Assembly: GCF_000155975.1 (NCBI RefSeq)
Contig: NZ_GG730299.1
Coordinates: 1,646,734-1,710,733, forward strand
Direction: 5' to 3'
Length of the DNA stretch: 64,000 bases
Origin: Citrobacter youngae ATCC 29220
GTDB taxonomy: Bacteria > Pseudomonadota > Gammaproteobacteria > Enterobacterales > Enterobacteriaceae
The notes under the pieces were generated by a model. It was not told the origin of the DNA and did not search any database. It worked only from the letters and a program-made list of their open reading frames with translations. Every line of letters begins with the position of its first letter. The stretch's first letter is position 1. Positions 45,826 through 55,427 of the stretch are shown in pieces. A program made the translations under genes and the position numbers.

Positions 45826-46569
45826 TTATCTGGCGAGATCCGCCTGCGCGTAAGTCTGGCCACCATAATCATTAATTAATGTGAACTTCACTTTACTGGC
45901 CGCTGATATCGACTGTCCTTTTTTATTTGTTGGCCAGGTTACCGTTGTCTTTGGCGGGATCATACTAGCCTGAAACGGAATGTTTTGTGCACCTACCGAG
46001 AGAGAAGCAGTAATAACGGAGGCATAATATCCAGATGTATTTTCTGCAACCAATTCCCAGCGTCCGTTATCTTCTTTTAAAGAGAAATGGATCTGTTTTG
46101 CGACACTATCAGGATCACCCACAATATCTTTAGGACGATAAAATATTTTTAAGCGATTGCGCAGGATAACGGACATTTGATTCTGATTACCCTTAATCGC
46201 ATTTTTTGGCGGGATCTGGACTGAGTTAAGATAGAATAAAGACTCGCGATCCTTAGGTAAATCTTTACCAGTAAATATCAGCCTGACAGACTGTCCTGTA
46301 TGAGGTTCAATCCGGAAGAGAGCCGGGACCGACATAAAGGGAGCATTGGTATTATCTGGAGTAGAAGCAGGGTCGTTTACATCGGACCATACCTGCATCA
46401 CATATGGAATATTGTCATTATTAGAAAACTGGAGCGTTTGAGATTGAGTATCTGCCGGATAAATAACCCTGGTGTTCAGCATCACAACGCTAGCCATCAC
46501 CGGCGAACAGAGCATCAAAATGCAAACCGGGATAAAAACAATAACTCGGCAAAATGCTCTAATAGTCAT
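45826..46569 (-). CDS. Periplasmic fimbrial chaperone
   Basis: 247 residues with a signal peptide (VFIPVCILMLCSPVMA). PapD-type features: VVMLNTRVIYPADTQSQTLQFSN, VMQVWSDVND, FRIEPHTGQSVRLIFTG, ESLFYLNSVQIPPK and NRLKIFYRP. It caps pilin subunits by donor-strand complementation. It follows the major subunit gene by about 54 nt across a hairpin that may reduce read-through. Confidence 0.9.
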   Translation of the reverse strand: MTIRAFCRVIVFIPVCILMLCSPVMASVVMLNTRVIYPADTQSQTLQFSNNDNIPYVMQVWSDVNDPASTPDNTNAPFMSVPALFRIEPHTGQSVRLIFTGKDLPKDRESLFYLNSVQIPPKNAIKGNQNQMSVILRNRLKIFYRPKDIVGDPDSVAKQIHFSLKEDNGRWELVAENTSGYYASVITASLSVGAQNIPFQASMIPPKTTVTWPTNKKGQSISAASKVKFTLINDYGGQTYAQADLAR

Positions 46570-46591
46570 TTTATAATTCTCTTTATAAACA

Positions 46592-46615
46592 CCCCTTCCG
46601 ATACACCAGAAGGGG
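46592..46615 (-). promoter_or_regulatory. Intercistronic hairpin between major pilin and chaperone
   Basis: On the minus strand CCCCTTC-N10-GAAGGGG followed by TGTTT, 9 nt after the pilin stop. Such stems protect the pilin mRNA or attenuate transcription, giving pilin in excess over assembly proteins. Confidence 0.6.
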
Positions 46616-46623
46616 TTACTGGA

Positions 46624-47163
46624 TTACTGGTAAGAAATAGCGTATTGAACGCTACCCAGAACAGAACCCGCCGTTGCAGAACCTTCTGAGTAGTACTGCA
46701 CGGCGAAATCATGAGATGCAGATGTAGCGTTCGCCGCCAGATTTAAACCAGGCGCACCTGTCTGACCCGTGAGATCAAGCGGGGTCGCTGGCGTTGCTGG
46801 ATCAACCAGTTGTAAAGAGACATTTGTCGCAGACCCAGTGTTTCCCATGCGCCCATTGGTCGTCAGATTATTACCGACAAAAATGGTTTTAATCGCCGTA
46901 CTGGAAGTTGAAGCCGTACACCCTGAAATATCAATTGTGAAATTAGTCGTGCCTGCCGTTGTTCCTGCTGTGGTTAACGATGACGCAGGAACCGTTGGCA
47001 ATAAAACCAGAGGAGAAGACGCATTACCATTCACATTCACAGTACAGGTTTGATCGGCAACTTCACCCTGAAACTTAATAGTATTATCAGCATATACGGT
47101 AGTAGAAGCAGTACCTAATACGGTGGCGGAGGTAAAAACAACAGCTATCAATTTTTTGTTCAT
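46624..47163 (-). CDS. Major fimbrial subunit (type 1 pilin family)
   Basis: 179 residues with a signal peptide (MNKKLIAVVFTSATVLGTAS...VYA) and ribosome site AAGGAATAAAGAGT. Pilin features: NTIKFQGEVADQTCTVNVNG (first Cys and donor-strand region), FTIDISGCTA (second Cys) and the final penultimate-Tyr end GSVQYAISYQ. First gene of the five-gene operon pilin-chaperone-usher-adhesin-chaperone. Confidence 0.92.
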   Translation of the reverse strand: MNKKLIAVVFTSATVLGTASTTVYADNTIKFQGEVADQTCTVNVNGNASSPLVLLPTVPASSLTTAGTTAGTTNFTIDISGCTASTSSTAIKTIFVGNNLTTNGRMGNTGSATNVSLQLVDPATPATPLDLTGQTGAPGLNLAANATSASHDFAVQYYSEGSATAGSVLGSVQYAISYQ

Positions 47164-47643
47164 ACTCTTTATTCCTTAATTAAAAACTCAACGCTTGTTT
47201 TAGCGAGTGACATCCGGGATGACTCATGTCATAAAAACATTGGGCCGACGCAGTTCTTATACAAATATTACTAACCTATCGAAGCACTATTGTAAGTATA
47301 CTTTTATCGCGTTTTCCTGAGTCTGACTGTTTCCCCTGGTAGAAATAACACACTTGCTGAGTAGTAATTTATAGAAACAATTTTGATGTGGCAATTTTTA
47401 CATTTGTTTTTCCTGGACTCCTTTATTAACAAAAAATCAACAACAATATCCTTCCCTCAAAGATAAAGATCAAGATTTGGCGCAGCATATGCATCAACAG
47501 AAATGATTCTCAGTTAAATCATTAAAAATATGTTAACCAACCAGTCCAAAAAGAACATCTTTTTATATTCTAAATATAAAAAAGCAATTACATAATAATC
47601 CTAACTAAGACTTTTCCAATGAACATTAATAGGAATAATAAAG
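47164..47643. promoter_or_regulatory. Divergent promoter region: fimbriae and IprA-like regulator
   Basis: 480 AT-rich bases between the fimbrial operon (minus) and the regulator at 47644 (plus). I see no invertible-element repeats of the fimS type. Confidence 0.5.
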
Positions 47644-48309
47644 TTGAACCCAATTGATACTAAGCACCTTTCTTCGGACTATTCAAATTCGACGTTAGCT
47701 AAAAAGCCTCTGGAACACATTCAAATCTTATTGGATGCGATTGCCCCTTATGGTGAAAAAATCACCTCAGTAAAAGGCGAGGTTTTGCGATATCAAACCA
47801 ATGGAAGACGTTATTGCTACCTATTAGAAAGCGGCAGCATCAGCTTAAACCGCCGGGGAGATGGGATGGTGTTGAACAGCGAAAGGTCACCTTTTATCAT
47901 GGGTATCAGCAACCAGTCTGCTTATGGCGATCGCCTTTACGTTCGGGCCCTGGAGAAATCGTCGTTAATCCGCCTACCGCTGGAAAGGTTTAATCTTTTG
48001 CTGGAAAAATTCTCTCTTTGGGAAAGTACCTGCGCATTACTTATTTACACGTCATCACGTATTTTTGAACATTGCACAATGATTACGCAGATGTCTTCTT
48101 ATGATATAGTAAAATTTCATTTAAACCAATTAATGCATGAATCACCAAGTTATCGTACCAGCATTACTGCAGCTAATTACATAAAAGAGAGAACCTATCT
48201 TTCCCGAAGCAGCATAATGCGGATCATTAGTGATATTAAAAGTGCAGGATTACTTTCCATTGAAAAAGGCGTACTTATTGACCTTAAGCCGCTTCCTTTA
48301 AAATATTGA
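47644..48309 (+). CDS. IprA/YaiV-like transcriptional regulator (copy 1)
   Basis: 221 residues with an apparent TTG start (MNPIDTKHLSS) and AGGAA about ten bases upstream. The N-terminal half resembles a degenerate cyclic-nucleotide-binding-type barrel (GEVLRYQTNGRRYCYLLESGSISL); the C-terminal winged helix reads SITAANYIKERTYLSRSSIMRIISDIKSAGLLSIEKG. This fits the IprA family with a C-terminal winged helix-turn-helix. It is divergent from the fimbrial operon and directly followed by a paralogue, so control of adhesion genes is likely (inference). Confidence 0.8.
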   Translation: MNPIDTKHLSSDYSNSTLAKKPLEHIQILLDAIAPYGEKITSVKGEVLRYQTNGRRYCYLLESGSISLNRRGDGMVLNSERSPFIMGISNQSAYGDRLYVRALEKSSLIRLPLERFNLLLEKFSLWESTCALLIYTSSRIFEHCTMITQMSSYDIVKFHLNQLMHESPSYRTSITAANYIKERTYLSRSSIMRIISDIKSAGLLSIEKGVLIDLKPLPLKY

Positions 48310-48407
48310 TTTGTAATCATTTTTACATTAAAAACCAATAAGGAATGAAACTATTGATTAATGAGCTATCATAGATGAGACAAGTAAACACAGTTCAGGA
48401 TAGCAAG

Positions 48408-49046
48408 ATGAGTGATAGTTTTTGGGCCACAAAACTAATGACGCCTTCTCCTTTTACAGAAAGCATTATCGCAAAACTTGAACCTCACTGCGAAATAAGA
48501 AATATATCGCCCCGTAAACGTCTCTATCCAAAATCAGGGGGTAAATATTATTGTTACCTCCTGCTGAAAGGATATGTTTCGTATCACCGTGATAAAAATG
48601 ATATTGCGGTTTTAACTGCCAGTGCGCCGACGCTTTTTGGCCTAAACTACATCGCAAGCGAAAATATTACCACCTACATCAAAACGTTACCCCCTGCAAT
48701 TATTGGCGTTATGCCTTTAGAAAAAGCTATTGAAATTATTGAAGAACATCATCTCTGGAAAGCTGTAGCACAACATATGATGGTACTGTCTAATAAACTT
48801 TATATTATCAATGAGCAAATGAGCGCCCCTACCTCATATGAATTAATTAAATTCCTGTTATTACAGCTAATGTCAGAAAATGAAAGTTACAGAAAATCCA
48901 TCACAGCGGTAAATTACATTCTTGGAAAAACACAGTTATCGCGGAGTGGAATCATGCGTATTCTCACCAATCTGAAGGCTGGAGGTTATATTGAAATCCA
49001 TCGTGGGTGCCTCATCAGGCTGAATAAACTCCCCGCTAAATTCTGA
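48408..49046 (+). CDS. IprA/YaiV-like transcriptional regulator (copy 2)
   Basis: 212 residues from ATG 48408 (AGGAT six bases upstream); an ATG at 48375 lacks a ribosome site. Same two-domain layout as the preceding gene: KYYCYLLLKGYVSYHRD in the barrel half and SITAVNYILGKTQLSRSGIM followed by RILTNLKAGGYIEIHRG in the winged helix. The two genes are tandem duplicates that have diverged well. Possibly transcribed with copy 1 (about 100 nt apart). Confidence 0.8.
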   Translation: MSDSFWATKLMTPSPFTESIIAKLEPHCEIRNISPRKRLYPKSGGKYYCYLLLKGYVSYHRDKNDIAVLTASAPTLFGLNYIASENITTYIKTLPPAIIGVMPLEKAIEIIEEHHLWKAVAQHMMVLSNKLYIINEQMSAPTSYELIKFLLLQLMSENESYRKSITAVNYILGKTQLSRSGIMRILTNLKAGGYIEIHRGCLIRLNKLPAKF

Positions 49047-49318
49047 TTTAATGGGCACTAACTCCAGTGAATGAGACGGTAAGCCAGGCGCAGAACGTTG
49101 TTATACACTATGTGGATGATGTCTGATGGGCTGGGCGGAAACAGCAAAGGTTCATGCCACAATTCAACGCAGGCTAAACCTTTTTCTGCTCATTCTAACC
49201 GTACTTACTTTTAAACAAACAGCATGTCACGGTCAATAACAGGAACCCTATTACTTTTTTTTGCTTTCGGACACATTTTCACGCAACCATCCTGCACAGG
49301 GGCAATCGGATAAATAAC

Positions 49319-50431
49319 TTATTGCCGAACGGGATCGCTTAATTTATTTCCCTGAATTGCACGGGCGAAAATATCCTCCATTGCATCAAGCATTTTATCT
49401 TGCGTGAAATTAGCCATCACGGTTTTGTAACCCTGCTCAGCCAGTTGTTCGCGCAATGAAGAATTGTGGTACAGTTTTTCAATAGATTCCTGGATAGCAA
49501 CAAGGTTGTTCATTGGTATCAGTAATCCTGAGTGATTATTTTTTACGACATCCTGAGTGCCACCCGCGTCCGTTGCGATGCTTGCGATACGGCACGCCAT
49601 AGCCTGCATCACACCTTGCGGTACGCCTTCATCATAAAATGATGGGCTGATAGTAATATCAAACGCAGGAAACCAGTCTTCCGGACGATTTTGATGGCCA
49701 ACCATTATTACGCGATCCTGAAGACGCTTAGATTCACATGCCGCTTGTAACTTTTCAAATTCGGGGCCTCCGCCGACAAAGACAAAAACCGCATCTGCTG
49801 GTAAGTTATTCGCTATTTCCAGTAATAAATGGTGGCCTTTGGCGAATCGTAAACCGGCAACCACGCCGATTAAAAACTTATTCTCAGGCAAATTGAGTGC
49901 TGTCCTGCACGTCTGTTTTTCTCGCGGTTTAAATCGTTGTATATCGACACCACTTGGCACAGATGTTGACTGGGAAAACGGAACGCCCACCGCAGAATAT
50001 TGCAAGCGTAGCGCTTCACCGGTAGTGACTATATGGCTGCATTTACGGGAAAACAGCCAGCGGTTTGCAATATTTTTTCGTATTTCACCTGACGAGTGTC
50101 GGGTTCTGATAATTGGGGCAATAGATAACGTCATCGAAACCAGCGCACAAAGCCAGGTATCTATGGAGTTATGGCAATTGATTACATCAATTTCATTTCG
50201 GTGCTCTAAAAACCAGGTGCGAAGTATTTTAAAGTTAGCCCAATTTTTCTTGATCAATGGCAAATTGACAACATTTAATCCAGCATGCCTTGCTGCAGTG
50301 TTAAGATAAATACTCTCAGGACAAATTATAGTGATTTTATGCCCTCGTGTTATCATCCCTAATGACTCATTCACCGTACGAAGAGGTTGCCCTCCTGAAC
50401 CGCCCCCGGTTTCAATATGTACAATATGCAT
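49319..50431 (-). CDS. Glycosyltransferase family 4 protein
   Basis: 370 residues, GT-B fold. The N-terminal Rossmann part begins MHIVHIETGGGSGGQPLRTV. The C-terminal part has FLIGVVAGLRFAKGHHLLL, VFVGGGPEFEKL and DITISPSFYDEGVPQGVMQAMA. The usual E-x7-E donor-binding motif reads Glu ... Gln here (EGVPQGVMQ), so the second acidic residue is replaced. Soluble, cytoplasmic; it would transfer a sugar to a lipopolysaccharide- or exopolysaccharide-type acceptor. It stands alone, with no other polysaccharide gene adjacent. Confidence 0.85.
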   Translation of the reverse strand: MHIVHIETGGGSGGQPLRTVNESLGMITRGHKITIICPESIYLNTAARHAGLNVVNLPLIKKNWANFKILRTWFLEHRNEIDVINCHNSIDTWLCALVSMTLSIAPIIRTRHSSGEIRKNIANRWLFSRKCSHIVTTGEALRLQYSAVGVPFSQSTSVPSGVDIQRFKPREKQTCRTALNLPENKFLIGVVAGLRFAKGHHLLLEIANNLPADAVFVFVGGGPEFEKLQAACESKRLQDRVIMVGHQNRPEDWFPAFDITISPSFYDEGVPQGVMQAMACRIASIATDAGGTQDVVKNNHSGLLIPMNNLVAIQESIEKLYHNSSLREQLAEQGYKTVMANFTQDKMLDAMEDIFARAIQGNKLSDPVRQ

Positions 50432-50751
50432 AATTTTACACTACAGCGCTTTAAGTATAGCTAACCGCAGCACGGCCAAATAGCCATGCTGAATCGTAAA
50501 TTCCCTCAGTCTTGATTATGCGATCTGATTGATCGCCAAATATCAAATCAAAACTCTCCTGCCAGATTAAGCAGCGCGAATTGTTGCACCAATACTCCCT
50601 CCCTAACAACGTCCGATATTGGACTATCTCATTCAGGAAGCCGAGTTTGTACGATAGAAAACAAAATAGACGCTGGTTTCAGTATATAAACCGACCAGAA
50701 CCGATCTGCGCATTATGGAAGTGATTAATATCCCTGGTGCTTCAGGTCGTC
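50432..50751. other. Intergenic region
   Basis: 320 bases, no gene or clear repeat seen. It should hold the promoter of the glycosyltransferase gene. Confidence 0.4.
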
Positions 50752-51519
50752 TTACAAAGACGGTTCCTGACTAAATTCTTTGTGTAGCGCCGCAGCCAGC
50801 GCAGAGGGGTTTTCCCAGGACATTGAGTGTCCGGCTTGCGGCACGATTGCTACCGATATGCCTTTATGATGGACATATTGAAAATCGCTATCGGGTAACG
50901 ATTGTTCCCCAAAGATCAGCGTGCGTGAACAGGAAAGATTAAGGAAAGTTTCCATCCATGAAGGTGACGTTCCATCAATCAGGCTTTTGGCTCCTCGCCA
51001 CATTGCCCAGGGCGCGGCATTTTGGGCCGACCCTTTCCAGGGGGTTGTATGATTCGCCAGTATCCTGTCGTACTCTTGCGAGATAAAATCAGCTTCCGGT
51101 TTTGCAACCAGCAGGCGACTGTATTCACCACCACCGGCATAAAAATTGGGCTCTGAAACCACCAGTTTATCCGTTCGCCCACGCAAACGTTCCGCCACTT
51201 CAATTGCAATGCTTCCCCCCATGCTGTGACCATAGATATGACACCGTGGAAGCATCAACGCGTTCACCACTTCAATAACAACGTCCGCCTGATGAGTAAT
51301 GCTGTAATCATAATCGCGAGGTTTATCACTGAAACCATATCCAGGAAGGTCAATCAGTATGGCGCGTCGTCCGCCAAACGCCGGATCGGCCACAATGCGA
51401 GGGTACTCATAAGAAGAGGCGCAACCAAGTCCGTGAATAAACACAACTGGAGTCCCCCAGCCGGGCAAATCATGCCAGCGAACACTGGCACCTGCTGTTA
51501 GCGAAAACAAACTCTGCAT
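50752..51519 (-). CDS. Alpha/beta-hydrolase fold protein
   Basis: 255 residues from ATG 51519, with AGAGGAA upstream; a TTG at 51537 is also in frame. Motifs: oxyanion segment VVFIHGLGCASS, nucleophile elbow GHSMGGS, and the late catalytic His in VPQAGHSMSWENP. There is no signal peptide, so it is cytoplasmic. The substrate is unknown; esterase, peptidase and dehalogenase-type hydrolases share this pattern. Confidence 0.85.
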   Translation of the reverse strand: MQSLFSLTAGASVRWHDLPGWGTPVVFIHGLGCASSYEYPRIVADPAFGGRRAILIDLPGYGFSDKPRDYDYSITHQADVVIEVVNALMLPRCHIYGHSMGGSIAIEVAERLRGRTDKLVVSEPNFYAGGGEYSRLLVAKPEADFISQEYDRILANHTTPWKGSAQNAAPWAMWRGAKSLIDGTSPSWMETFLNLSCSRTLIFGEQSLPDSDFQYVHHKGISVAIVPQAGHSMSWENPSALAAALHKEFSQEPSL

Positions 51520-51772
51520 GCGGGATTCCTCTGTCAATCAGGGCAGTATCCTTGCTCAATCAGCTGGACTTTACCGGCGTATATATGAACCAAACAGATA
51601 GCGCCCCAGTCCTGGCGAATAACGCAACTCACCATAAAGCTGAATAGCTATTTAATATATGACAAATATCACATTGTAAAGCCGCAACAGCATTTTAGTC
51701 CTATTGAGGATGTTATTTCAACTTTAAACTTAATTTATGTTCACTGGGATTATTTTTTAAAATCTGCCATTG

Positions 51773-52372
51773 TCATTTTCTGCTCTCTGCCCGGTCAGGC
51801 AGCTCTCTTGGGTATTTCAGTAGTTCATTTTTAAATATAAATAAGCAAGCCTCATTAAAGTTAGCCATTCCAAGGCGTTCATAGAGTTGTGTTCTCTCCC
51901 GGTAAAGACTTTTAACCGACGTATTTAACTTATTAGCAACCTCATCCATCGTCATTCCTGCCCTAAGAAGTCGCAGCATAATCTGCTCATGGGTGCTAAG
52001 CTCCAGGTTCTTCAGCCATATCTGGGTGAGGCGCTCACATCTCATATTAATAAAAAAATTAAATAATGGTGACGCGTTTATTGATTTTGGTGATGTATTT
52101 AGAGCCAATTTCAGATTGAGTAGTTGCGCTTCGCGCTGCCGCATATCCAGCATTATGCAACATGCCGACTTTCGCATTTTTGTCGCATCGCGAATCAGGT
52201 AGTCATAAAAACGAAGTGGAGATCGACTGTCAATGAGTACTGAATACTCATCTGCACCACTATCAAATATTTTTCTGTTGATTGAACCTAACTGAATAAT
52301 CTCAGGAAAAAATATTTTCATGCCTTTGACGAGATAGTAATCCTGCGTCACTAACAGTATTGAGGTTGCCAC
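51773..52372 (-). CDS. LuxR-type transcriptional regulator, upstream of pga
   Basis: 199 residues from a GTG with AAGGGA seven bases upstream. The C-terminal helix-turn-helix reads LSTHEQIMLRLLRAGMTMDE, VANKLNTSVKSLYRERTQLY. The N-terminal half looks like a degenerate receiver (ILLVTQDYYLVKGMKIFFP). It resembles the regulator at 40272 in size and layout. Divergent from pgaABCD across a 600-base gap, so it may control that operon. Confidence 0.8.
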   Translation of the reverse strand: MATSILLVTQDYYLVKGMKIFFPEIIQLGSINRKIFDSGADEYSVLIDSRSPLRFYDYLIRDATKMRKSACCIMLDMRQREAQLLNLKLALNTSPKSINASPLFNFFINMRCERLTQIWLKNLELSTHEQIMLRLLRAGMTMDEVANKLNTSVKSLYRERTQLYERLGMANFNEACLFIFKNELLKYPRELPDRAESRK

Positions 52373-52974
52373 AAATCATCCCTTATACATTAAAGCAAGA
52401 ACAACCTTTCAGGAAGGAGACTGCCTCTATATCATGAGCTTTTTTAATAACAATAAACGCTCTGGCTTTGAATATTTCTCATTTTCCTTTATGGACTCTC
52501 TCTTAAAAACCACTATTAAATGGCGAGCGTTAATTATAATCAAAAAATCCCATCAGAAAAGTAGGCTTACTGGTTATTAAGAATTTTTGTCAGAAAAAAT
52601 CCCAAAAATCTTAAAAAAAAGCAGCATGGCACATAGCAAAATGCCATCTTGAAAATCATAAGATAAAAATCAAAACCAAAAATAATGATTAATTATCAAC
52701 AATATAAATAAAAAATAAAATGACTAACTTACCTGGAAGCATCCTTCCATACAGATTAGTCTTAAAACAAATACATGTTCTTTCTATTTCTATCCGTAAC
52801 AACATCAGGTGTATATTACTGGTCATTCCCAGCCCATTACGAGGATAGACTTTAAATAAACCAATCATTCTCAGACGGTAATCAGCTTAAATGTTTACTA
52901 CCCATCCTTTAGCAAAAAGCTGAAAGGCCAACGTGCTTTGCGTTGGGTTATTGAGGAACCTATGGTAAATAGAT
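52373..52974. promoter_or_regulatory. pga upstream and leader region
   Basis: 600 AT-rich bases. Near its end CCAACG-N7-CGTTGG (52928-52946) precedes GAGGAACC and a 12-codon ORF (ATG 52962 to TAA 53000, MVNRYGKNGSFQ) that overlaps the pgaA start. GGA motifs at GAGGAACC and TATGGAAAG are candidate CsrA contacts, as CsrA represses pgaA in E. coli by binding its leader. Confidence 0.5.
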
Positions 52975-55425
52975 ATGGAAAGAATGGCTCATTTCAATAA
53001 ATTATTCATTTATCACAACACAACGCTATCGTGTTCAATAAGCCTGCTATTACTCTGCCCAACTCTCGCTCAAGGTGTAGAAAAATCCGTATATGATCAA
53101 CAGATCCAACAGGCGCGTATAGGTCATTACGCGCCTTATCTTCAATATGTTCAGTATTACCAGCAACATAATGCTTTAAACCCAGAACAAGTTGCAGACT
53201 GGCTACAAATTGCATTATGGGCGAAACGCGATCATGACGTTATTCAGGTGTGGCTACGGTATCAGGTTTACATGCCGCTTCCAGCTCGTGGAGTCGCCGC
53301 CGCCGCACAGTCCTGGCGAAATCTTAAAGAATGGCAGAATGCTCTATCGCTCTGGAAACAAGCGTGTGACCTTGAGCCGAATAACGATGATTACCGAATT
53401 GGCTATATTAAAACGCTGGCCGATGCGCATATGGATAAACAAGCTTTACGGGAAGCTAAAAAGCTACTGGCAGAACAGCAAACTCTTGCGCATCTACAAA
53501 CACTTGCTTATGTGTACCAAATGCAGGGAAAGAACCGGGATCGGCTTTTAATCGATACGCTCGCGCATAATATTAATCCGGATGATAGCGAACTCCGCAT
53601 CAACCTGGTTAATTCATTAGAGAGTAACCGGGTGAGTATCCCCGCACTCAAATTAGCACCAAAAATAAAATTACTACCCGCCAGCTACCGCAGTCTGGAA
53701 CTTAACGACGCAGCTGAACGAGTGCGGCTTGCGGGTATGCCAACCCTTACAGAACAACAGCGCATAAAGCTGGCGCAAGCGACGCTCAAACGCTATGACG
53801 CTCTGCTAACCCTCTGGAAAAATGATCCGCATGCACAGTCGGATATTATCCAGGCTCGAACCGACCGTCTCGGTGCGCTATATGCCGCGGGTTATTACGC
53901 AAAAGTCATTAGTGAATATCAATCGCTCAAATCAACACAGCCCGCCTTCCCTGACTGGGCAATCGGCTGGGTAATAGCCTCTTATCTGAAAGAAAAAAAT
54001 GCCCGTGCAGCCTTCGATCTTCTTGCTCAACACCCGAAATACAAGCCGGACCCGCAGGATGATGAGCATGCGCTTTTCTTCGCTTTACTGGACACAGGCC
54101 AATACCGGGCAGCCCAACAGTATGTCAACCGGATCGCGCAGAATACCCCCTGGGCCCGGTATGACTATGGTGATGCCAGCGCCCAACCGAACGATCAATG
54201 GCTTATTGGTCAATCACTCAAATTCCAGTATCTGCTGATGACCAACGCGTTACCGCAGGCCGAGTCACTGGCACAGCATCTGGCAACATCTGCCCCGGGA
54301 AATCAGGGACTACAGATTGATTACGCCTCATTACTTCAGGCACGTGGCCTGCCGCATGCAGCAGAACAAAAACTCAAAATGGCGGAAGCCCTCGAACCCT
54401 CAAACATTGAACTGGAACGCCAGCAGGCTTATGTCGCGATGGACCTACAGGAATGGCAACAACTGGATTTACTGACGGATGATGTCATCGCCCGAACCCC
54501 ACTCGATGAAAGCACAAAAAATCTCGGCAGAGTTCGGGATGTTCATCATTTTTCAGAGTTGAGGATTACCGCAGGAAAGGGGCTATATTCCGACAATCCT
54601 GTGAGCGGTACCCACGATCTCTCTGGAGATGCGGCCCTGTATGGCCCCCCGATTGCAGATAACTGGCGGCTGTTTGCCGGAACCCATTTTGCGCAAGGTC
54701 ATTTTGATGAAGGAAAAGGCTCCAGCCGCAGTCTCTTTGGCGGCGCGGAGTGGCGCCCTCGGGATCTGTGGGCCGAAGTCGAAGTATCCAACAACAATTT
54801 TCACGGAAACAACAAACCAGGCGGTCGGCTTTCCGCAAAGTACATCCCCAATGATAACTGGCAAATTGGAGGCAATCTCGAACGGATTTCTCGGGCAACG
54901 CCGCTGCGAGCGCTGCGCAACGGTATCAGCTCAAACCGTGCTGATACCTGGCTTCGCTGGTATCAAAACGAGCGGCGCGAATACCAATTTAGTATCGCCG
55001 CCAGTAAGTTTTCCGATCATAACCGCCGTCAGGAATATGCTCTGACCGGCAAAGAACGTCTTTGGCAGGCCCCTGCCCTGACCCTCGATCTTGAGCCAGA
55101 AATATCGGCCAGCGCGAATAGCCTGTCGCATACCGACTACTACAACCCCAGGCGGGATCTTTCCGCAACGGCCTCTTTCTCCATCAACCATCTCATGTAT
55201 CGACACTATGACACCCTCTGGAGCCAGCAACTGATCGCAGGCGCGGGCTCTTATTGGCAGAAAAATCAATCCACTGGAGCCATCACCTTGCTCAGTTACG
55301 GACAACGCCTCCAGTGGAATAACGTCCTCGATACCGGCGTGATGTTGAACTGGGATAAGCGCCCATACGATGGCAAACGTGAAAGTAACCTCGCCATCAC
55401 CTTCGATGCGAATTTACGGTTTTAA
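52975..55425 (+). CDS. pgaA: Poly-beta-1,6-GlcNAc export porin PgaA
   Basis: 816 residues, similar to E. coli PgaA (about 807). A signal peptide (CSISLLLLCPTLAQG) is followed by TPR-type helical repeats to about residue 510 (NLKEWQNALSLWKQACDLEPNN and similar) and a C-terminal beta barrel ending in NLRF. The TPR part guides the partly deacetylated polymer to the barrel. The start is uncertain: ATG 52975 has no ribosome site, and ATG 52984 has GGAAAG very close. Translation may depend on the overlapping leader ORF. First gene of pgaABCD. Confidence 0.92.
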   Translation: MERMAHFNKLFIYHNTTLSCSISLLLLCPTLAQGVEKSVYDQQIQQARIGHYAPYLQYVQYYQQHNALNPEQVADWLQIALWAKRDHDVIQVWLRYQVYMPLPARGVAAAAQSWRNLKEWQNALSLWKQACDLEPNNDDYRIGYIKTLADAHMDKQALREAKKLLAEQQTLAHLQTLAYVYQMQGKNRDRLLIDTLAHNINPDDSELRINLVNSLESNRVSIPALKLAPKIKLLPASYRSLELNDAAERVRLAGMPTLTEQQRIKLAQATLKRYDALLTLWKNDPHAQSDIIQARTDRLGALYAAGYYAKVISEYQSLKSTQPAFPDWAIGWVIASYLKEKNARAAFDLLAQHPKYKPDPQDDEHALFFALLDTGQYRAAQQYVNRIAQNTPWARYDYGDASAQPNDQWLIGQSLKFQYLLMTNALPQAESLAQHLATSAPGNQGLQIDYASLLQARGLPHAAEQKLKMAEALEPSNIELERQQAYVAMDLQEWQQLDLLTDDVIARTPLDESTKNLGRVRDVHHFSELRITAGKGLYSDNPVSGTHDLSGDAALYGPPIADNWRLFAGTHFAQGHFDEGKGSSRSLFGGAEWRPRDLWAEVEVSNNNFHGNNKPGGRLSAKYIPNDNWQIGGNLERISRATPLRALRNGISSNRADTWLRWYQNERREYQFSIAASKFSDHNRRQEYALTGKERLWQAPALTLDLEPEISASANSLSHTDYYNPRRDLSATASFSINHLMYRHYDTLWSQQLIAGAGSYWQKNQSTGAITLLSYGQRLQWNNVLDTGVMLNWDKRPYDGKRESNLAITFDANLRF

Positions 55426-55427
55426 GG

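Noticed and set aside
47164..47643. Search for an invertible fimbrial promoter switch
   Set aside because: No pair of inverted repeats flanking a promoter-like segment and no fimB/fimE-type recombinase next to the operon.
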